DNA of 64,000 nt from Actinomycetota bacterium. Its GTDB lineage: Bacteria > Actinomycetota > AC-67. The stretch lies in assembly GCA_040905475.1 (NCBI GenBank), contig JBBDRM010000136.1, positions 18,643-82,642 on the forward strand, given 5' to 3'. Positions within the stretch are counted from its first letter, which is position 1. Each line of letters starts with the position of its first letter. The notes under the pieces were generated by a model. That model searched no databases and was not told where the DNA came from. It was given only the letters and a program-made list of their open reading frames with translations. A program made the translations under genes and the position numbers. Below are positions 51,829 to 60,544 of this stretch, in pieces.

Positions 51829-52272
51829 GTGACAACCGGTCCGTTCTGCGCCGTCGGGGCCATCGTCGTCGACAAGGGCGCGCTCCTGCTCATCAAGCGC
51901 AACCGGGAACCGGCGCGGGGCCAGTGGTCGCTCCCGGGCGGACGTGTCGAGCTCGGCGAAACCTTGCGTGAGGCCCTCGTACGTGAGGTCCGCGAGGAAA
52001 CCGGCGTCGACGTCGACGTCGACGGGCTCATCGGTGTGGCCGAGCGGATCGTCCGCGACGACGAGGGCGCGATCGAGTACCACTACGTGATCCTCGACTA
52101 CGTGTGCACGGCGCGTTCCACGGTCGTCAAAGCCGGTGACGACGCGGCGGATGCGCGGTGGGTGCCCGTCGGGGAGCTGGCGGACCTGCATCTGACCGCC
52201 GGGTTGCTCGAGTTCCTGTCGGACCGGGGCGTCATCGAGGGCCGGCGGTTGCGGGTGGATCGCGGCGCCTAG
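51829..52272 (+). CDS. Nudix hydrolase
   Basis: This 147-residue protein has a complete Nudix box, G-G-R-V-E-L-G-E-T with R-E-V-R-E-E-T-G-V (about 40-62), whose glutamates bind the divalent metals. Members cleave nucleoside diphosphates linked to another group, such as oxidised dNTPs, ADP-ribose or NADH. The sequence W-S-L-P-G-G before the box is typical of MutT/ADP-ribose types. It starts at GTG, and the short leader suggests a leaderless message. Confidence 0.88.
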   Translation: MTTGPFCAVGAIVVDKGALLLIKRNREPARGQWSLPGGRVELGETLREALVREVREETGVDVDVDGLIGVAERIVRDDEGAIEYHYVILDYVCTARSTVVKAGDDAADARWVPVGELADLHLTAGLLEFLSDRGVIEGRRLRVDRGA

Positions 52273-52377
52273 AGATTCCTCTCCTCATCTGGTCGGGCGC
52301 CTTTTAGATATAATTCTTTGCGATTTGAAGAAGATGCCAGTCAAGAGCACGCCATATGCGACTTCTTTACGCAGGTC

Positions 52378-52406
52378 TTGTGGATTTACGATAAACGCGT
52401 TATAAT
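52378..52406 (+). promoter_or_regulatory. Sigma-70-type promoter of the AbiE operon (leaderless)
   Basis: TTGTGG (52378-52383) and TATAAT (52401-52406) are separated by exactly 17 bp. The ATG of the AbiEi gene begins 7 bases after the -10, so transcription should start at or next to the start codon and give a leaderless mRNA. The region is AT-rich compared with flanking genes. Confidence 0.8.
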
Positions 52407-52413
52407 AAGTCGC

Positions 52414-53232
52414 ATGAAGAAGAGGCCTGGCTACAACGAAATGGTAGGTCGCCTTGCCGCTCGAGGCATTGAGATGTTCACCCTTGCCGACCTGCGGACA
52501 AACTTCGACCTCACAAATACGCAGGCGTATCAGCTTGGGCATCAGCTCGCCCGAAGACGTCTCGTCCGACGGGTCAAGCCAGGCCTCTACGTGATCCTTC
52601 ACCCCGCGGATTGGCAAGCCGGACCCGGTGCGGGTGTCGACCGCTTTTGGGCTGCCGCGAATGCGGTTCGAGGAGAGCCCCACTACCTCGCGTACTACAC
52701 CGCTATGGACTTCCACGGCATGATCCAACATCCCCTAAGAACCGTCTTTGTTGCCGTTGAAAGACCTCACAGGAACCTAATGCTAGGCACGGTCGAGGTG
52801 AGGTTCGTCAAATTGATCCCACGCAAGCTCTTTGGCCACGAGGAAAGGCGTACGGCTGGTGGTCACGTCGTTCGAGTCGCTCAACTAGAACGTACCTTTC
52901 TCGACTGCGTGGACCGTCCCGACCTCTGCGGAGGGATCGAAGAGGTCTTTCGAGGCTTCGCGAAACGTAAGCGGGATCTGGACCATGATCGACTCTTGCG
53001 GTTCGTCCATCGACTTGACAAACCTGTTCTTACCAAGCGATTGGGGTTCTTACTTGAGATGGCGGGCGGAGACCCGGAGTTGCTACTCGAGCTCGAACGC
53101 ACCACTGGCCGCCTCAAACGCTTCGTCCCGTTAGACAAGACCGTTCCGGCAGACGGCGACGAGCGCAACAGCAGGTGGGAGCTCATCGTCAATACGAACT
53201 TGCAGCGACTGTTCGCGGCGGCTCGAACATGA
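52414..53232 (+). CDS. abiEi: AbiEi-family antitoxin (type IV toxin-antitoxin)
   Basis: This 272-residue protein has an N-terminal winged helix (M-V-G-R-L-A-A-R-G-I-E-M-F-T-L-A-D-L-R, then L-V-R-R-V-K-P-G-L-Y near 45). A C-terminal AbiEi antitoxin domain follows, including Y-L-A-Y-Y-T-A-M-D-F-H-G and L-E-R-T-F-L-D-C-V-D-R-P. AbiEi proteins repress their own operon and counteract the AbiEii nucleotidyltransferase without direct binding. The ATG at 52414 fits the promoter. Lower GC than the neighbours and an AT-rich leader suggest recent arrival. It overlaps abiEii (ATGA). Confidence 0.87.
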   Translation: MKKRPGYNEMVGRLAARGIEMFTLADLRTNFDLTNTQAYQLGHQLARRRLVRRVKPGLYVILHPADWQAGPGAGVDRFWAAANAVRGEPHYLAYYTAMDFHGMIQHPLRTVFVAVERPHRNLMLGTVEVRFVKLIPRKLFGHEERRTAGGHVVRVAQLERTFLDCVDRPDLCGGIEEVFRGFAKRKRDLDHDRLLRFVHRLDKPVLTKRLGFLLEMAGGDPELLLELERTTGRLKRFVPLDKTVPADGDERNSRWELIVNTNLQRLFAAART

Positions 53233-54008
53233 TCGACGAACACGAAATCACAACGCGAGCAAGAAGACTCGGCGTAGATCCTTCCTACATACAGAAGGAT
53301 TATGTCTTGAACTGCGTTTTGGCGGCGATTGCCCAAGTCGGCGACGGGCTTGTCTTCCGCGGAGGTACCGCACTCGCTCGCGTCTTCTGGCCCGACTTTC
53401 GGTTGTCCGAGGATCTCGACTTCATCACTACATCGAGGATCGCGCCGAAGCTGGCGGCGATTCTGGACCAAGCGGTGGATGCCGCCACTCTACAGTCGGG
53501 CTTGGACCTTCGACTCGACTTCGGACCCCCGAAGGGACACTGGTCACGGTCACTTGTTCGATCTGATCGCATCGAGATACTGATCGACATTAACCTGGGC
53601 GATCGACCCTACCTTCCCGTCGAACATCTCGAACTCGACCTTCCGTATTCAGACTCCCCCAATCCGTCGCCCAGGATAGGCGTCGTTCAACTCGCCGAGA
53701 TCTTGGGGAATAAGTGGTTCATGCTGGACGACAGCGACCGGAACGAACCGCGCGACCTATTCGATGTGTGGGCCGGCCTTCAGCGCTTTGACGTGGCCTT
53801 CGAGGAGCTCGCTCGTGGCCACCGGGCCAAATACGGATTCGCTCCAATGATCCGGCAACTAAGGAACGCCCGTCGGCTCGAGCCACTGTGGGTAACAAGG
53901 CTTTCGCACCAATTGGTGAACCTTCCGCCCTTCGATGATGTCTACGCCTCGGTCCTCCGGTACTACGAAGCATGGCACGGCTCCTCCGGTCGTGGAGCTG
54001 ATGACTGA
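53229..54008 (+). CDS. abiEii: AbiEii-family nucleotidyltransferase toxin
   Basis: This 259-residue protein has the DNA polymerase beta-type nucleotidyltransferase signature F-R-G-G-T-A-L-A-R near residue 46 and L-S-E-D-L-D-F near 62, followed by an acidic residue on the D-I-N-L-G-D strand near 118. AbiEii/MenA-type toxins add nucleotides to tRNA and block growth, which can abort phage infection. The ATG overlaps abiEi by four bases. The active-site motifs look complete. Confidence 0.9.
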   Translation: MIDEHEITTRARRLGVDPSYIQKDYVLNCVLAAIAQVGDGLVFRGGTALARVFWPDFRLSEDLDFITTSRIAPKLAAILDQAVDAATLQSGLDLRLDFGPPKGHWSRSLVRSDRIEILIDINLGDRPYLPVEHLELDLPYSDSPNPSPRIGVVQLAEILGNKWFMLDDSDRNEPRDLFDVWAGLQRFDVAFEELARGHRAKYGFAPMIRQLRNARRLEPLWVTRLSHQLVNLPPFDDVYASVLRYYEAWHGSSGRGADD

Positions 54009-54089
54009 ACCCCCTCCCTAACCCCCAGGGGCTCCTATCCGGCACCTGTATCACCATGAGATGCAAACCATTCTTGGGCCCCTTGCAAG

Positions 54090-56222
54090 TTAGTAACGGA
54101 TCAAAACGTCGAGCTCGCCGTCCTTGCGCAAGACCTGGCAGCCGGTGACGCCCTCGTGCGAGTTGAAGGCGAGGTCGACACGTGCATCCCCGACGCGCAT
54201 GCCGATCAGATCCTGCCGCTGGAGCCAGTGCGGGAGCGTCGGCCGGGCGATGTAGAGCGTTCCGCTGGGCGCGTCCGCCGATATGCCCCCGTACGAACGG
54301 ACCATGAGGAGCGATGCGCCGGTCGCCCACGCCTGGGGACGGCACGCGACCGGGTACTCGACCGGCACCGGCACATCCTCGCGAGCGAAGCCGCAGAACA
54401 GCTCCGGGAAGCGGCCGGCGGGGAAGAAGGCGCCGGACAGCGCCAGCTGGTCGATCACCTTGTTGGCCGCGTCGTCGAAGCCCATCAATTTCATCCCGTG
54501 CGCGATCAGCGAGTTGTCGTGCGGCCAGACGGTTCCCGTGTGGTATCCGATCGGGTCGTAGGCCGGGCTGCGCCGGGACAGGGTGCGGATCCCCCACCCG
54601 CTCGACATGTCCGGCGCCAGCAGCCGGCGGACGACGCGCGTGGCGCGCGCCCGGTCGATGATCCGCGACCAGAGGCAATGCCCCGGGTTCGAGGTGATCG
54701 ACTTGACCTGCTCCTTGTTGCCGTCGAGCGCGACGGCGTAGTAGCCCTCGTCGGGCATCCAGAAGTCCTCGTTGAACCGTCGCTTCAGCTCGGCCGCCTT
54801 GCGCTCGAGATCCTTCGCCACGTCGGTGTGGCCGAGGGCCGAAGCGACGCGCGCCACCTGCACCCAGGCGTCGAAGACGTAGCCCTGCACCTCGACGAGG
54901 GCGATCGGCGACACGGGGATCGATCCGTCGGCGTGGACGATCCCGTCGTGCGAGTCCTTCCATCCTTGGTTGTCGAGACCGCCGCCCGACTTCTTCCGAT
55001 ACTCCACGTACCCGTCGCCGTCCATGTCGCCGTAGCGGTCGATCCAATCGAGCGCCCGCAGCGCGTTCGGCCACAGCTTCTCGGCAAACGCGCGGTCGGC
55101 GGTCCACATCCAGACGCGCCCGTAGATGAGGAGCCACAGCGGCGTCGCATCGATCGTGCCGTAGTAGGGCGTGTGCGGGATCTCCCCGGTACCGGCGAGC
55201 TCGCCGACGCGGAGCTCGTGCAGGATCTTTCCGGGCTCCTCCTCACGCCACTCGTCCACCTTCGAGCCTTGGTACTCGGCGAGCGTCTCCAGCGTCCCCT
55301 TCGCCAGATCAGGATTCACGCCGAGCGCCTGATAGGCGGTGATGAGCGAGTCGCGGCCGAACAGCGTCGAGAACCACGGAACGCCGGCGTCGATCGCGGG
55401 TTTGCCTTCCAGGTCCGTCTGCATCATCCGCAGATCCAGCACCGCGCGGTCCATGTACTGCTGGAGCTGCGGGTTGGAGGCGCGGAAGCGGGTGCAGTGC
55501 TTGCGCCAGTCCGAGTAGTCGCGCTCGAGCTCGGCGTGCGTGCGGTGGAGCGGCTCCTCGCCGCCGGCCCGAGGCAGGATGCTCACCTCGATCGAGCTCG
55601 AGGACTGTGGGTCCACTCGCAGCTCGAACGTGGCGCCGCGGGAGCTGATGCGTTTGGGATGCGGCTCGAATCTGATCTCGAGCTCCCGATGGATGCCGTC
55701 GAGCCCGTCGTAGCCGAACGTCACGCCGTCCTCAGAGATCTCGGGATCCAACATCTTGCCGGACTCCTTGCGCCGGAAACCGCGCACGACGAACAGGTCG
55801 AGGAAGTCGGCGCCGAACGTGAGTGAGATGCGCACGCGTCGCCGGTTGGACCCGAAGTTCTGGATGCGGATGGTCTCGTGGAAGCCGTGCTCGAGCCAGC
55901 GATGGCGTGAGACCGAGACGTTCTTCTTGGTCTCGACCCCCGTGGGATCCACCGACGTCACCGGCAGCGTCGCCTCGACCAGCATCGAGTAGTTCCGGTC
56001 GACCTCGGAGTGCAGGTAGATGGGGCGCATCCCGTCGATCTCGAGCTCGTAACGGGACAGGAAGCGCGTGTCCCGGAAGTAGAGCCCGAGCGCCGCCATG
56101 TTCTTGTCGGGGATGTCGCCGTGGCGGTCGCACAGCAGGAAAACGCGGTCGTGCTTGATCGTCTGCACGTCCCGGATGTCGAGCGGCCTGGCCGGGGCTT
56201 TCTTCTTCGCACGGACCGCCAT
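54090..56222 (-). CDS. Amylo-alpha-1,6-glucosidase/glycogen debranching-type enzyme
   Basis: This 710-residue protein has an N-terminal beta-sandwich (about 20-260) with N-M-A-A-L-G-L-Y-F-R-D-T-R-F-L-S-R-Y, typical of bacterial glycogen-debranching N-domains. A C-terminal (alpha/alpha)6 barrel of GH63/GH133 type follows, with G-V-P-W-F-S-T-L-F-G-R-D-S near 305 and Y-H-T-G-T-V-W-P-H-D-N-S near 565. These contain the acidic catalytic residues. It would hydrolyse alpha-1,6 branches or related glucosides. The ATG at 56222 is chosen because the upstream extension is not conserved-looking. Confidence 0.87.
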   Translation of the reverse strand: MAVRAKKKAPARPLDIRDVQTIKHDRVFLLCDRHGDIPDKNMAALGLYFRDTRFLSRYELEIDGMRPIYLHSEVDRNYSMLVEATLPVTSVDPTGVETKKNVSVSRHRWLEHGFHETIRIQNFGSNRRRVRISLTFGADFLDLFVVRGFRRKESGKMLDPEISEDGVTFGYDGLDGIHRELEIRFEPHPKRISSRGATFELRVDPQSSSSIEVSILPRAGGEEPLHRTHAELERDYSDWRKHCTRFRASNPQLQQYMDRAVLDLRMMQTDLEGKPAIDAGVPWFSTLFGRDSLITAYQALGVNPDLAKGTLETLAEYQGSKVDEWREEEPGKILHELRVGELAGTGEIPHTPYYGTIDATPLWLLIYGRVWMWTADRAFAEKLWPNALRALDWIDRYGDMDGDGYVEYRKKSGGGLDNQGWKDSHDGIVHADGSIPVSPIALVEVQGYVFDAWVQVARVASALGHTDVAKDLERKAAELKRRFNEDFWMPDEGYYAVALDGNKEQVKSITSNPGHCLWSRIIDRARATRVVRRLLAPDMSSGWGIRTLSRRSPAYDPIGYHTGTVWPHDNSLIAHGMKLMGFDDAANKVIDQLALSGAFFPAGRFPELFCGFAREDVPVPVEYPVACRPQAWATGASLLMVRSYGGISADAPSGTLYIARPTLPHWLQRQDLIGMRVGDARVDLAFNSHEGVTGCQVLRKDGELDVLIRY

Positions 56223-56277
56223 GCCGCGGGAGTGTATCGGGCCGTATAATCGCGCCGCGACCGACGAAGGAGACCCT

Positions 56278-57060
56278 GTGGGCGTCACGATCCACGACTT
56301 CCGCGTCACCGATGCAGTTCTCGCGGTGACCGATCCCGACGCCGGAGACGTCGTCTACCTGGGGCCGGCAGGCAACGCCGCGTTCCCGTTCGTGGTGTCC
56401 CGGAAGCTATCCGGACCCGGGGGGATGTACATGGACGCCGTCGAGATCCCGGGCTCCGACGTCGACCCGATCGCGTTCATCGAGCGCAAGTACGAACTCG
56501 ACGGCGAGTCGATCATCCAGAACGTCGTCGACGAGTTCACCGACGCCTCCTTCCCCGGCCCCGGCACGTACACGCTCCAGTATTACGTCTACGACGATCT
56601 CCTCCTCGAGACGCCGTTCGAGGTGATCCAATCGGACCCGCCGTACGGTGCGGTCGTGCCCGGCCCGGTGGACGCCGCGCTCTCCAAGTCCACGATCGCG
56701 TGGCTCGTCGTGCCCCAGGAAGACGGCACCGAGATAACCAAGCCGATCTGGTACGGCTACGACCAGGGCCGCGTGTACGTCCTCACCGGGAAGGGGGAGC
56801 AGGAGATCCCTGGGCTCGCGGGGTCGTCGAAGCACATGCGCTTGATCGTCCGGTCCAAGGATGTGCAGTCGCGCATCGGGGAAGTCCTGTGCGTCTCGCA
56901 GACGCTGCCCAAGGAGGCGGATTGGGAGCGCATCGCGCGCGACGTCCTCGTCGGCCGCCGCCTGAACCTGCGCGATGGTGAGAAGGCCGTCGACCGCTGG
57001 AAGAAGGACTGCGAGATCGTGATGCTCACCCCGGTGATCGTTCCGCAGGGCGAGGAGTAG
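56278..57060 (+). CDS. Hypothetical protein with C-terminal split-barrel-like domain
   Basis: This 260-residue protein starts at GTG with AAGGAGA 6 bases upstream and a TATAAT (56245-56250) that may be its -10. Residues about 1-125 look like an all-beta domain (G-P-G-T-Y-T-L-Q-Y-Y-V-Y-D-D). Residues about 130-255 (T-I-A-W-L-V-V-P-Q-E-D-G, I-W-Y-G-Y-D-Q-G-R-V-Y-V-L-T) resemble the FMN-binding split barrel of pyridoxamine-oxidase-like proteins, without a clear flavin motif. Function is not assigned. The downstream phosphatase gene starts 13 bp later. Confidence 0.65.
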   Translation: MGVTIHDFRVTDAVLAVTDPDAGDVVYLGPAGNAAFPFVVSRKLSGPGGMYMDAVEIPGSDVDPIAFIERKYELDGESIIQNVVDEFTDASFPGPGTYTLQYYVYDDLLLETPFEVIQSDPPYGAVVPGPVDAALSKSTIAWLVVPQEDGTEITKPIWYGYDQGRVYVLTGKGEQEIPGLAGSSKHMRLIVRSKDVQSRIGEVLCVSQTLPKEADWERIARDVLVGRRLNLRDGEKAVDRWKKDCEIVMLTPVIVPQGEE

Positions 57061-57073
57061 CGCCCCCGCTCCG

Positions 57074-57484
57074 ATGGAGCCTCCGGTCGTCCTGTTCGTC
57101 TGTATCCACAACGCCGGCCGAAGCCAGATCGCGGAGACGCTCTTCAACGCGTACGCGGGCGGAGCCGCGACCGCGATCAGCGCCGGGCTCGAGCCGGTCG
57201 CGGCGCTCAACATCGCGGTAGTCGCGACGATGCGAGACGCCGGCTACGACATCGCCGAGCAGAAGCCGAAACTGCTGACCGAGGAGATGATCGACGCCGC
57301 GGACCGCATCATCACGATGGGCTGCATGGACGATCCCGCCTGTCCGGCCGTGCTCGCGGAGGAGGACTGGGGGATCGACGATCCCGCCGGCGCTCCGATG
57401 CCGAAGGTGCGGGCGATCCGCGACGAGATCGCACGCAAGGTCCGCACGCTCCTGCGCGAGATGGGGATCGGATCGGTCGGGTAG
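57074..57484 (+). CDS. Low-molecular-weight phosphatase/arsenate reductase-family protein
   Basis: This 136-residue protein has the P-loop F-V-C-I-H-N-A-G-R-S (C10, R16), the C-x5-R active site of low-molecular-weight tyrosine phosphatases and thioredoxin- or mycothiol-linked arsenate reductases. M-G-C-M-D-D-P-A-C-P near residue 83 adds cysteines and the Asp-Asp pair, matching the ArsC branch better than a plain phosphatase. No arsR, arsB or ACR3 gene is nearby, so an arsenic role is only suggested by family. Confidence 0.85.
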   Translation: MEPPVVLFVCIHNAGRSQIAETLFNAYAGGAATAISAGLEPVAALNIAVVATMRDAGYDIAEQKPKLLTEEMIDAADRIITMGCMDDPACPAVLAEEDWGIDDPAGAPMPKVRAIRDEIARKVRTLLREMGIGSVG

Positions 57485-57492
57485 CCGCCCCC

Positions 57493-58326
57493 TCAGGCGG
57501 GCGGCATCGGCGCCCGATCGGGGAACGCCCTCGGTTCCACGGGCGGCTCGCTTACGCCCGGCGGGCCGGGGCGGCGGCTGCGACGGATCAACGTCCAGCC
57601 GAGAAGGAGGAGCAGCGCGACGACCGGGGCGCCGACGATCCCGAGCGACCTCGTGTTGTATGCCGTGCTCTCCGCGCGGAACGCCAGGCTCTTTCCGAGC
57701 TGCGGCGTCCATGTGACGGTTCCGCCGTCGATCTGATCGGGATCGCCGGACGTCGTCGAGACCTCCCCCGGCAGCTCTCCGCGGAGCCGAAACTTGAAGA
57801 ACTCCCCGGCCGCTTGGGTGACGATCGCCTCAAGCGCCGCGCGGCTCTCCTCCGGAGCATTTCCGAGGACGCCGGTCGAGGTGAGATCGATCGATCCCTC
57901 GACGACCGATCTCGTTTTCAAGAATCCCGACTCGCGGTCGATCTTCAACGTGAAGAATTGGGCCGTCGGGCCCTCTTGCTCCGCGGCGATGCGCTCGAGC
58001 TCGGCCATGGCCCCGTTGAACTCTTCCGGGCTCTTGAACGAGCGTTCCAGGCTGATCGTGAGGCCGCCGCCTTCGGCGGACCGGCCGCACGTCCATCCGA
58101 CCGTGGTGAGCTCCGCGGGGCACGCCAGGGCGGCGAACGGATCCTCCCCGGCGTTGCGAGCGAGATCGACGAGCTCCTTGTCGATCACGAAACGAAGCGA
58201 GAAAAGCCCGCTGCCGTCTCGTTCGACCTTTGTTACGAGTTCGACGTTGATCTCACACGCCACGCCGGCCAAGCCGAGGACCACGCTCAGCGCGAGCGCG
58301 CGGATCCGGCGAGGAACCCGGGGCAC
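57493..58326 (-). CDS. LppM-like lipoprotein with C-terminal membrane helix
   Basis: This 277-residue protein begins with a lipoprotein signal (L-A-G-V-A-C near 24) followed by E-I-N-V-E-L-V-T-K-V-E-R-D-G-S-G, the start typical of actinobacterial LppM/DUF3153-type proteins. The main domain is mixed alpha/beta. A transmembrane helix (V-G-A-P-V-V-A-L-L-L-L-L-G-W) and a basic, Pro-rich tail end the chain, so it is held in the membrane at both ends. Function is unknown; the mycobacterial relative affects phagosome trafficking. Confidence 0.75.
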   Translation of the reverse strand: MPRVPRRIRALALSVVLGLAGVACEINVELVTKVERDGSGLFSLRFVIDKELVDLARNAGEDPFAALACPAELTTVGWTCGRSAEGGGLTISLERSFKSPEEFNGAMAELERIAAEQEGPTAQFFTLKIDRESGFLKTRSVVEGSIDLTSTGVLGNAPEESRAALEAIVTQAAGEFFKFRLRGELPGEVSTTSGDPDQIDGGTVTWTPQLGKSLAFRAESTAYNTRSLGIVGAPVVALLLLLGWTLIRRSRRPGPPGVSEPPVEPRAFPDRAPMPPA

Positions 58327-58365
58327 GGCCGCATCCTATCAACGTGCTCGAGCCGCAGCCCCGCT

Positions 58366-58590
58366 CTATGCGTCATCCTTGCGCATCCGGTAGGTCCCCG
58401 TTGAGGTCTTCTCGATCTCGCCGGCGCGCGCCGCTCGAGCGAGCCAGCGGACGAGCTCGTCGCGCGCCTCGGGTTGCGTCATCGGATTCACGAACCCGGC
58501 TTTGAGCGCCCGGTCCCACACCACCGTCCAGTGGAGCGTCTCTTCGCCGGCCTCCTCCAGAACTCGCCGCGCGGCGCCGCCGGGGTCCAT
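58366..58590 (-). CDS. Small hypothetical protein coupled to LLM oxidoreductase
   Basis: This 74-residue protein starts at the ATG (58590) that overlaps the LLM gene's stop (TGATG). It is mostly helical with a terminal basic strand (T-S-T-G-T-Y-R-M-R-K), a shape that could be a small winged helix. W-T-V-V-W-D-R-A-L-K-A-G-F and D-E-L-V-R-W-L-A-R-A-A are the most distinctive stretches. It is not recognised. Confidence 0.6.
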   Translation of the reverse strand: MDPGGAARRVLEEAGEETLHWTVVWDRALKAGFVNPMTQPEARDELVRWLARAARAGEIEKTSTGTYRMRKDDA

Positions 58591-59588
58591 CAACGCACCG
58601 CCGGCAGAACCTCGCGCGCGAAGAGCTCCACCTGCTCCTCGTCCGACACCGAGAACGGTACGAGCCCGAACGAGCAGACGAGGTGCTCTACACCGAGCGC
58701 CTCGAACTCCTTGATCCGGGCGATGCAATCCTCGGTCGTTCCGACGAGCGTGTCGCGTGCGAAATCTTCCATCGCGAGCCCGGAGGCGTCGATCGGCGCG
58801 CGGTCGGCGGTACGGGTCCAACGCTTCGCGAGGTCGTCGTGGTCTGCTCCCACGACCGTATAGAGGCCGAGCGAGCGGCGGACGGTTGCGGGATCGCGCC
58901 CGGCGCGAGCGCAAGCGCGCTCGAGCTCGACGATGCGCTCCGCGTACGCATCCGGCGTCCAGCGCCATACCGTGTTCCACCCGTCGGCCGCTTCCGCCAC
59001 GATCCGCATGAGCTTCGGGCCGCCTTTGCCGCCGACCCAGACGGGCGGGCGCGGCCGCTGCACCGGCGGCGGATCGTTCGGCGCGTCTTCGACACGGTAG
59101 TAGCGTCCCTCGAACGAGAATCGCTCCTGCGACAGCATGCCGGCGAGGATCACGACCGTCTCGCGGAGGCGCTCCATCCGCTCGGCCACCGGGGCGAAGT
59201 CGTATCCGAACGCGCGATACTCGTCCTCGTACCACCCCGCGCCGACGCCGAGATCCAAACGGCCGCCGGAAACGATGTCGAGCGTCGCCGCCATCTTCGC
59301 GAGCAGCGGCGGATGGCGGAACGCCTCACACAGCACGAGCGTGCCGAGCCGCACCCGCTGGGTCTCCACGGCGAGCGCCGCCAGCGTCGTCATCGCTTCG
59401 AGCGAGGCATAGCGCCTCGAAGGACCGCCGTACCGTGACAGGTCGAGGAAGAAGTGATCGGACATCCACACCGAGTCGTACCCGAGCTCCTCGGCCCGCT
59501 GCGCGAATGAGATCGTGGCTTCGAGGTCGGCGACGCGGCCGTCCGGATACGAGAAGTCGTAGTGCGGGAGTGCGATGCCTACCTTCAT
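58590..59588 (-). CDS. LLM class F420-dependent oxidoreductase
   Basis: This 332-residue luciferase-like enzyme opens M-K-V-G-I-A-L-P-H-Y-D-F and has D-S-V-W-M-S-D-H-F near 42, G-G-R-L-D-L-G-V-G-A-G-W-Y-E-D-E-Y near 112 and R-P-P-V-W-V-G-G-K-G-G near 180. It is close in layout to the enzyme at 18540-19514. The ATG at 59588 fits the family start. It diverges from the ABC transporter genes. Cofactor F420 is inferred from the family; the substrate is unknown. Confidence 0.87.
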   Translation of the reverse strand: MKVGIALPHYDFSYPDGRVADLEATISFAQRAEELGYDSVWMSDHFFLDLSRYGGPSRRYASLEAMTTLAALAVETQRVRLGTLVLCEAFRHPPLLAKMAATLDIVSGGRLDLGVGAGWYEDEYRAFGYDFAPVAERMERLRETVVILAGMLSQERFSFEGRYYRVEDAPNDPPPVQRPRPPVWVGGKGGPKLMRIVAEAADGWNTVWRWTPDAYAERIVELERACARAGRDPATVRRSLGLYTVVGADHDDLAKRWTRTADRAPIDASGLAMEDFARDTLVGTTEDCIARIKEFEALGVEHLVCSFGLVPFSVSDEEQVELFAREVLPAVR

Positions 59589-59632
59589 CGCTTCAAAGCC
59601 TACCGGCCGCATGAGTGGGTATGCTCCGCGCG

Positions 59633-60544
59633 ATGCCGGCCATCTCGGTGCGGGGACTCCGCAAGTCATACGGGACGCTCGAAGCCGTCCGCGGCGTCGA
59701 CCTCGAGGTGGGAGAGGGCGAGGTCTTCGCGCTCCTCGGCCCGAACGGCGCCGGTAAGACGACCACCGTCGAGATCCTCGAGGGCCACCGGAAGCGCGAC
59801 GCCGGAGAGGTGTCGGTCCTCGGCCAGGATCCGGCCAACGCCGGCCGCGTCTACAAGGAACGGATCGGGATCGTCCTGCAGTCGACGAGCATCAATCCGT
59901 ATCTGACCGTGGGCGAGATCGTCGAACAGTTCCGCGGCTTCTATCCGAACCCGCGGCCGCTCGGCGAAATCCTATCGCTGGTCGGGCTGACCGAGAAGCG
60001 CGATGAGCGGGTCAGGCGACTCTCCGGCGGGCAGCAGCGCCGCCTCGACGTCGCGATCGGACTCGCCGGCAACCCGGACCTGCTCTTCCTCGACGAGCCG
60101 ACCACCGGCTTCGATCCGGCGGCCCGGCGCGGCGCGTGGGAGATGGTGAAGGGCCTCAGGGATCTCGGCAAGACCATCCTGCTCACCACGCATTACATGG
60201 ACGAGGCGCAAGCGTTAGCCGATCGCGTCGCCATCATCACGGCCGGGCGGATCGTGGTCGAGGGTCCGCCGTCGACGCTCACCGGAACCGGCGAGCGCGT
60301 GACGCTCGTTCGATTCCGCCTGCCCACCGAGGCGCCGGCGCTCCCGAGAGCGCTGAAGGCCATCGCTTCCGTCAGTGCGTCCGGCGTGGAACTACGCACC
60401 GACGACCCGACGAGAACTCTGCACGAGCTGACGAGCTGGGCGATCGGCAAGGGCATGGCCCTCGAGGGGCTCGAGGTCGCGCGGCCGACTCTGGAGGACG
60501 TCTATCTCGAGCTGACGCGCGAGGCTCCGGAGACGGCGTCGTGA
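59633..60544 (+). CDS. ABC transporter ATP-binding protein (drug/lipid exporter type)
   Basis: This 303-residue ABC ATPase has Walker A G-P-N-G-A-G-K-T-T near 40, the signature L-S-G-G-Q-Q-R-R near 132, Walker B L-L-F-L-D-E-P-T-T-G-F-D near 150, and the switch His in T-T-H-Y-M-D-E-A. The C-terminal 80 residues are a DrrA/NodI-type regulatory extension. The ATG at 59633 sits 7 bases after TATGCT, suggesting a leaderless mRNA. It overlaps the permease gene (GTGA), so the two form one exporter. Confidence 0.92.
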   Translation: MPAISVRGLRKSYGTLEAVRGVDLEVGEGEVFALLGPNGAGKTTTVEILEGHRKRDAGEVSVLGQDPANAGRVYKERIGIVLQSTSINPYLTVGEIVEQFRGFYPNPRPLGEILSLVGLTEKRDERVRRLSGGQQRRLDVAIGLAGNPDLLFLDEPTTGFDPAARRGAWEMVKGLRDLGKTILLTTHYMDEAQALADRVAIITAGRIVVEGPPSTLTGTGERVTLVRFRLPTEAPALPRALKAIASVSASGVELRTDDPTRTLHELTSWAIGKGMALEGLEVARPTLEDVYLELTREAPETAS

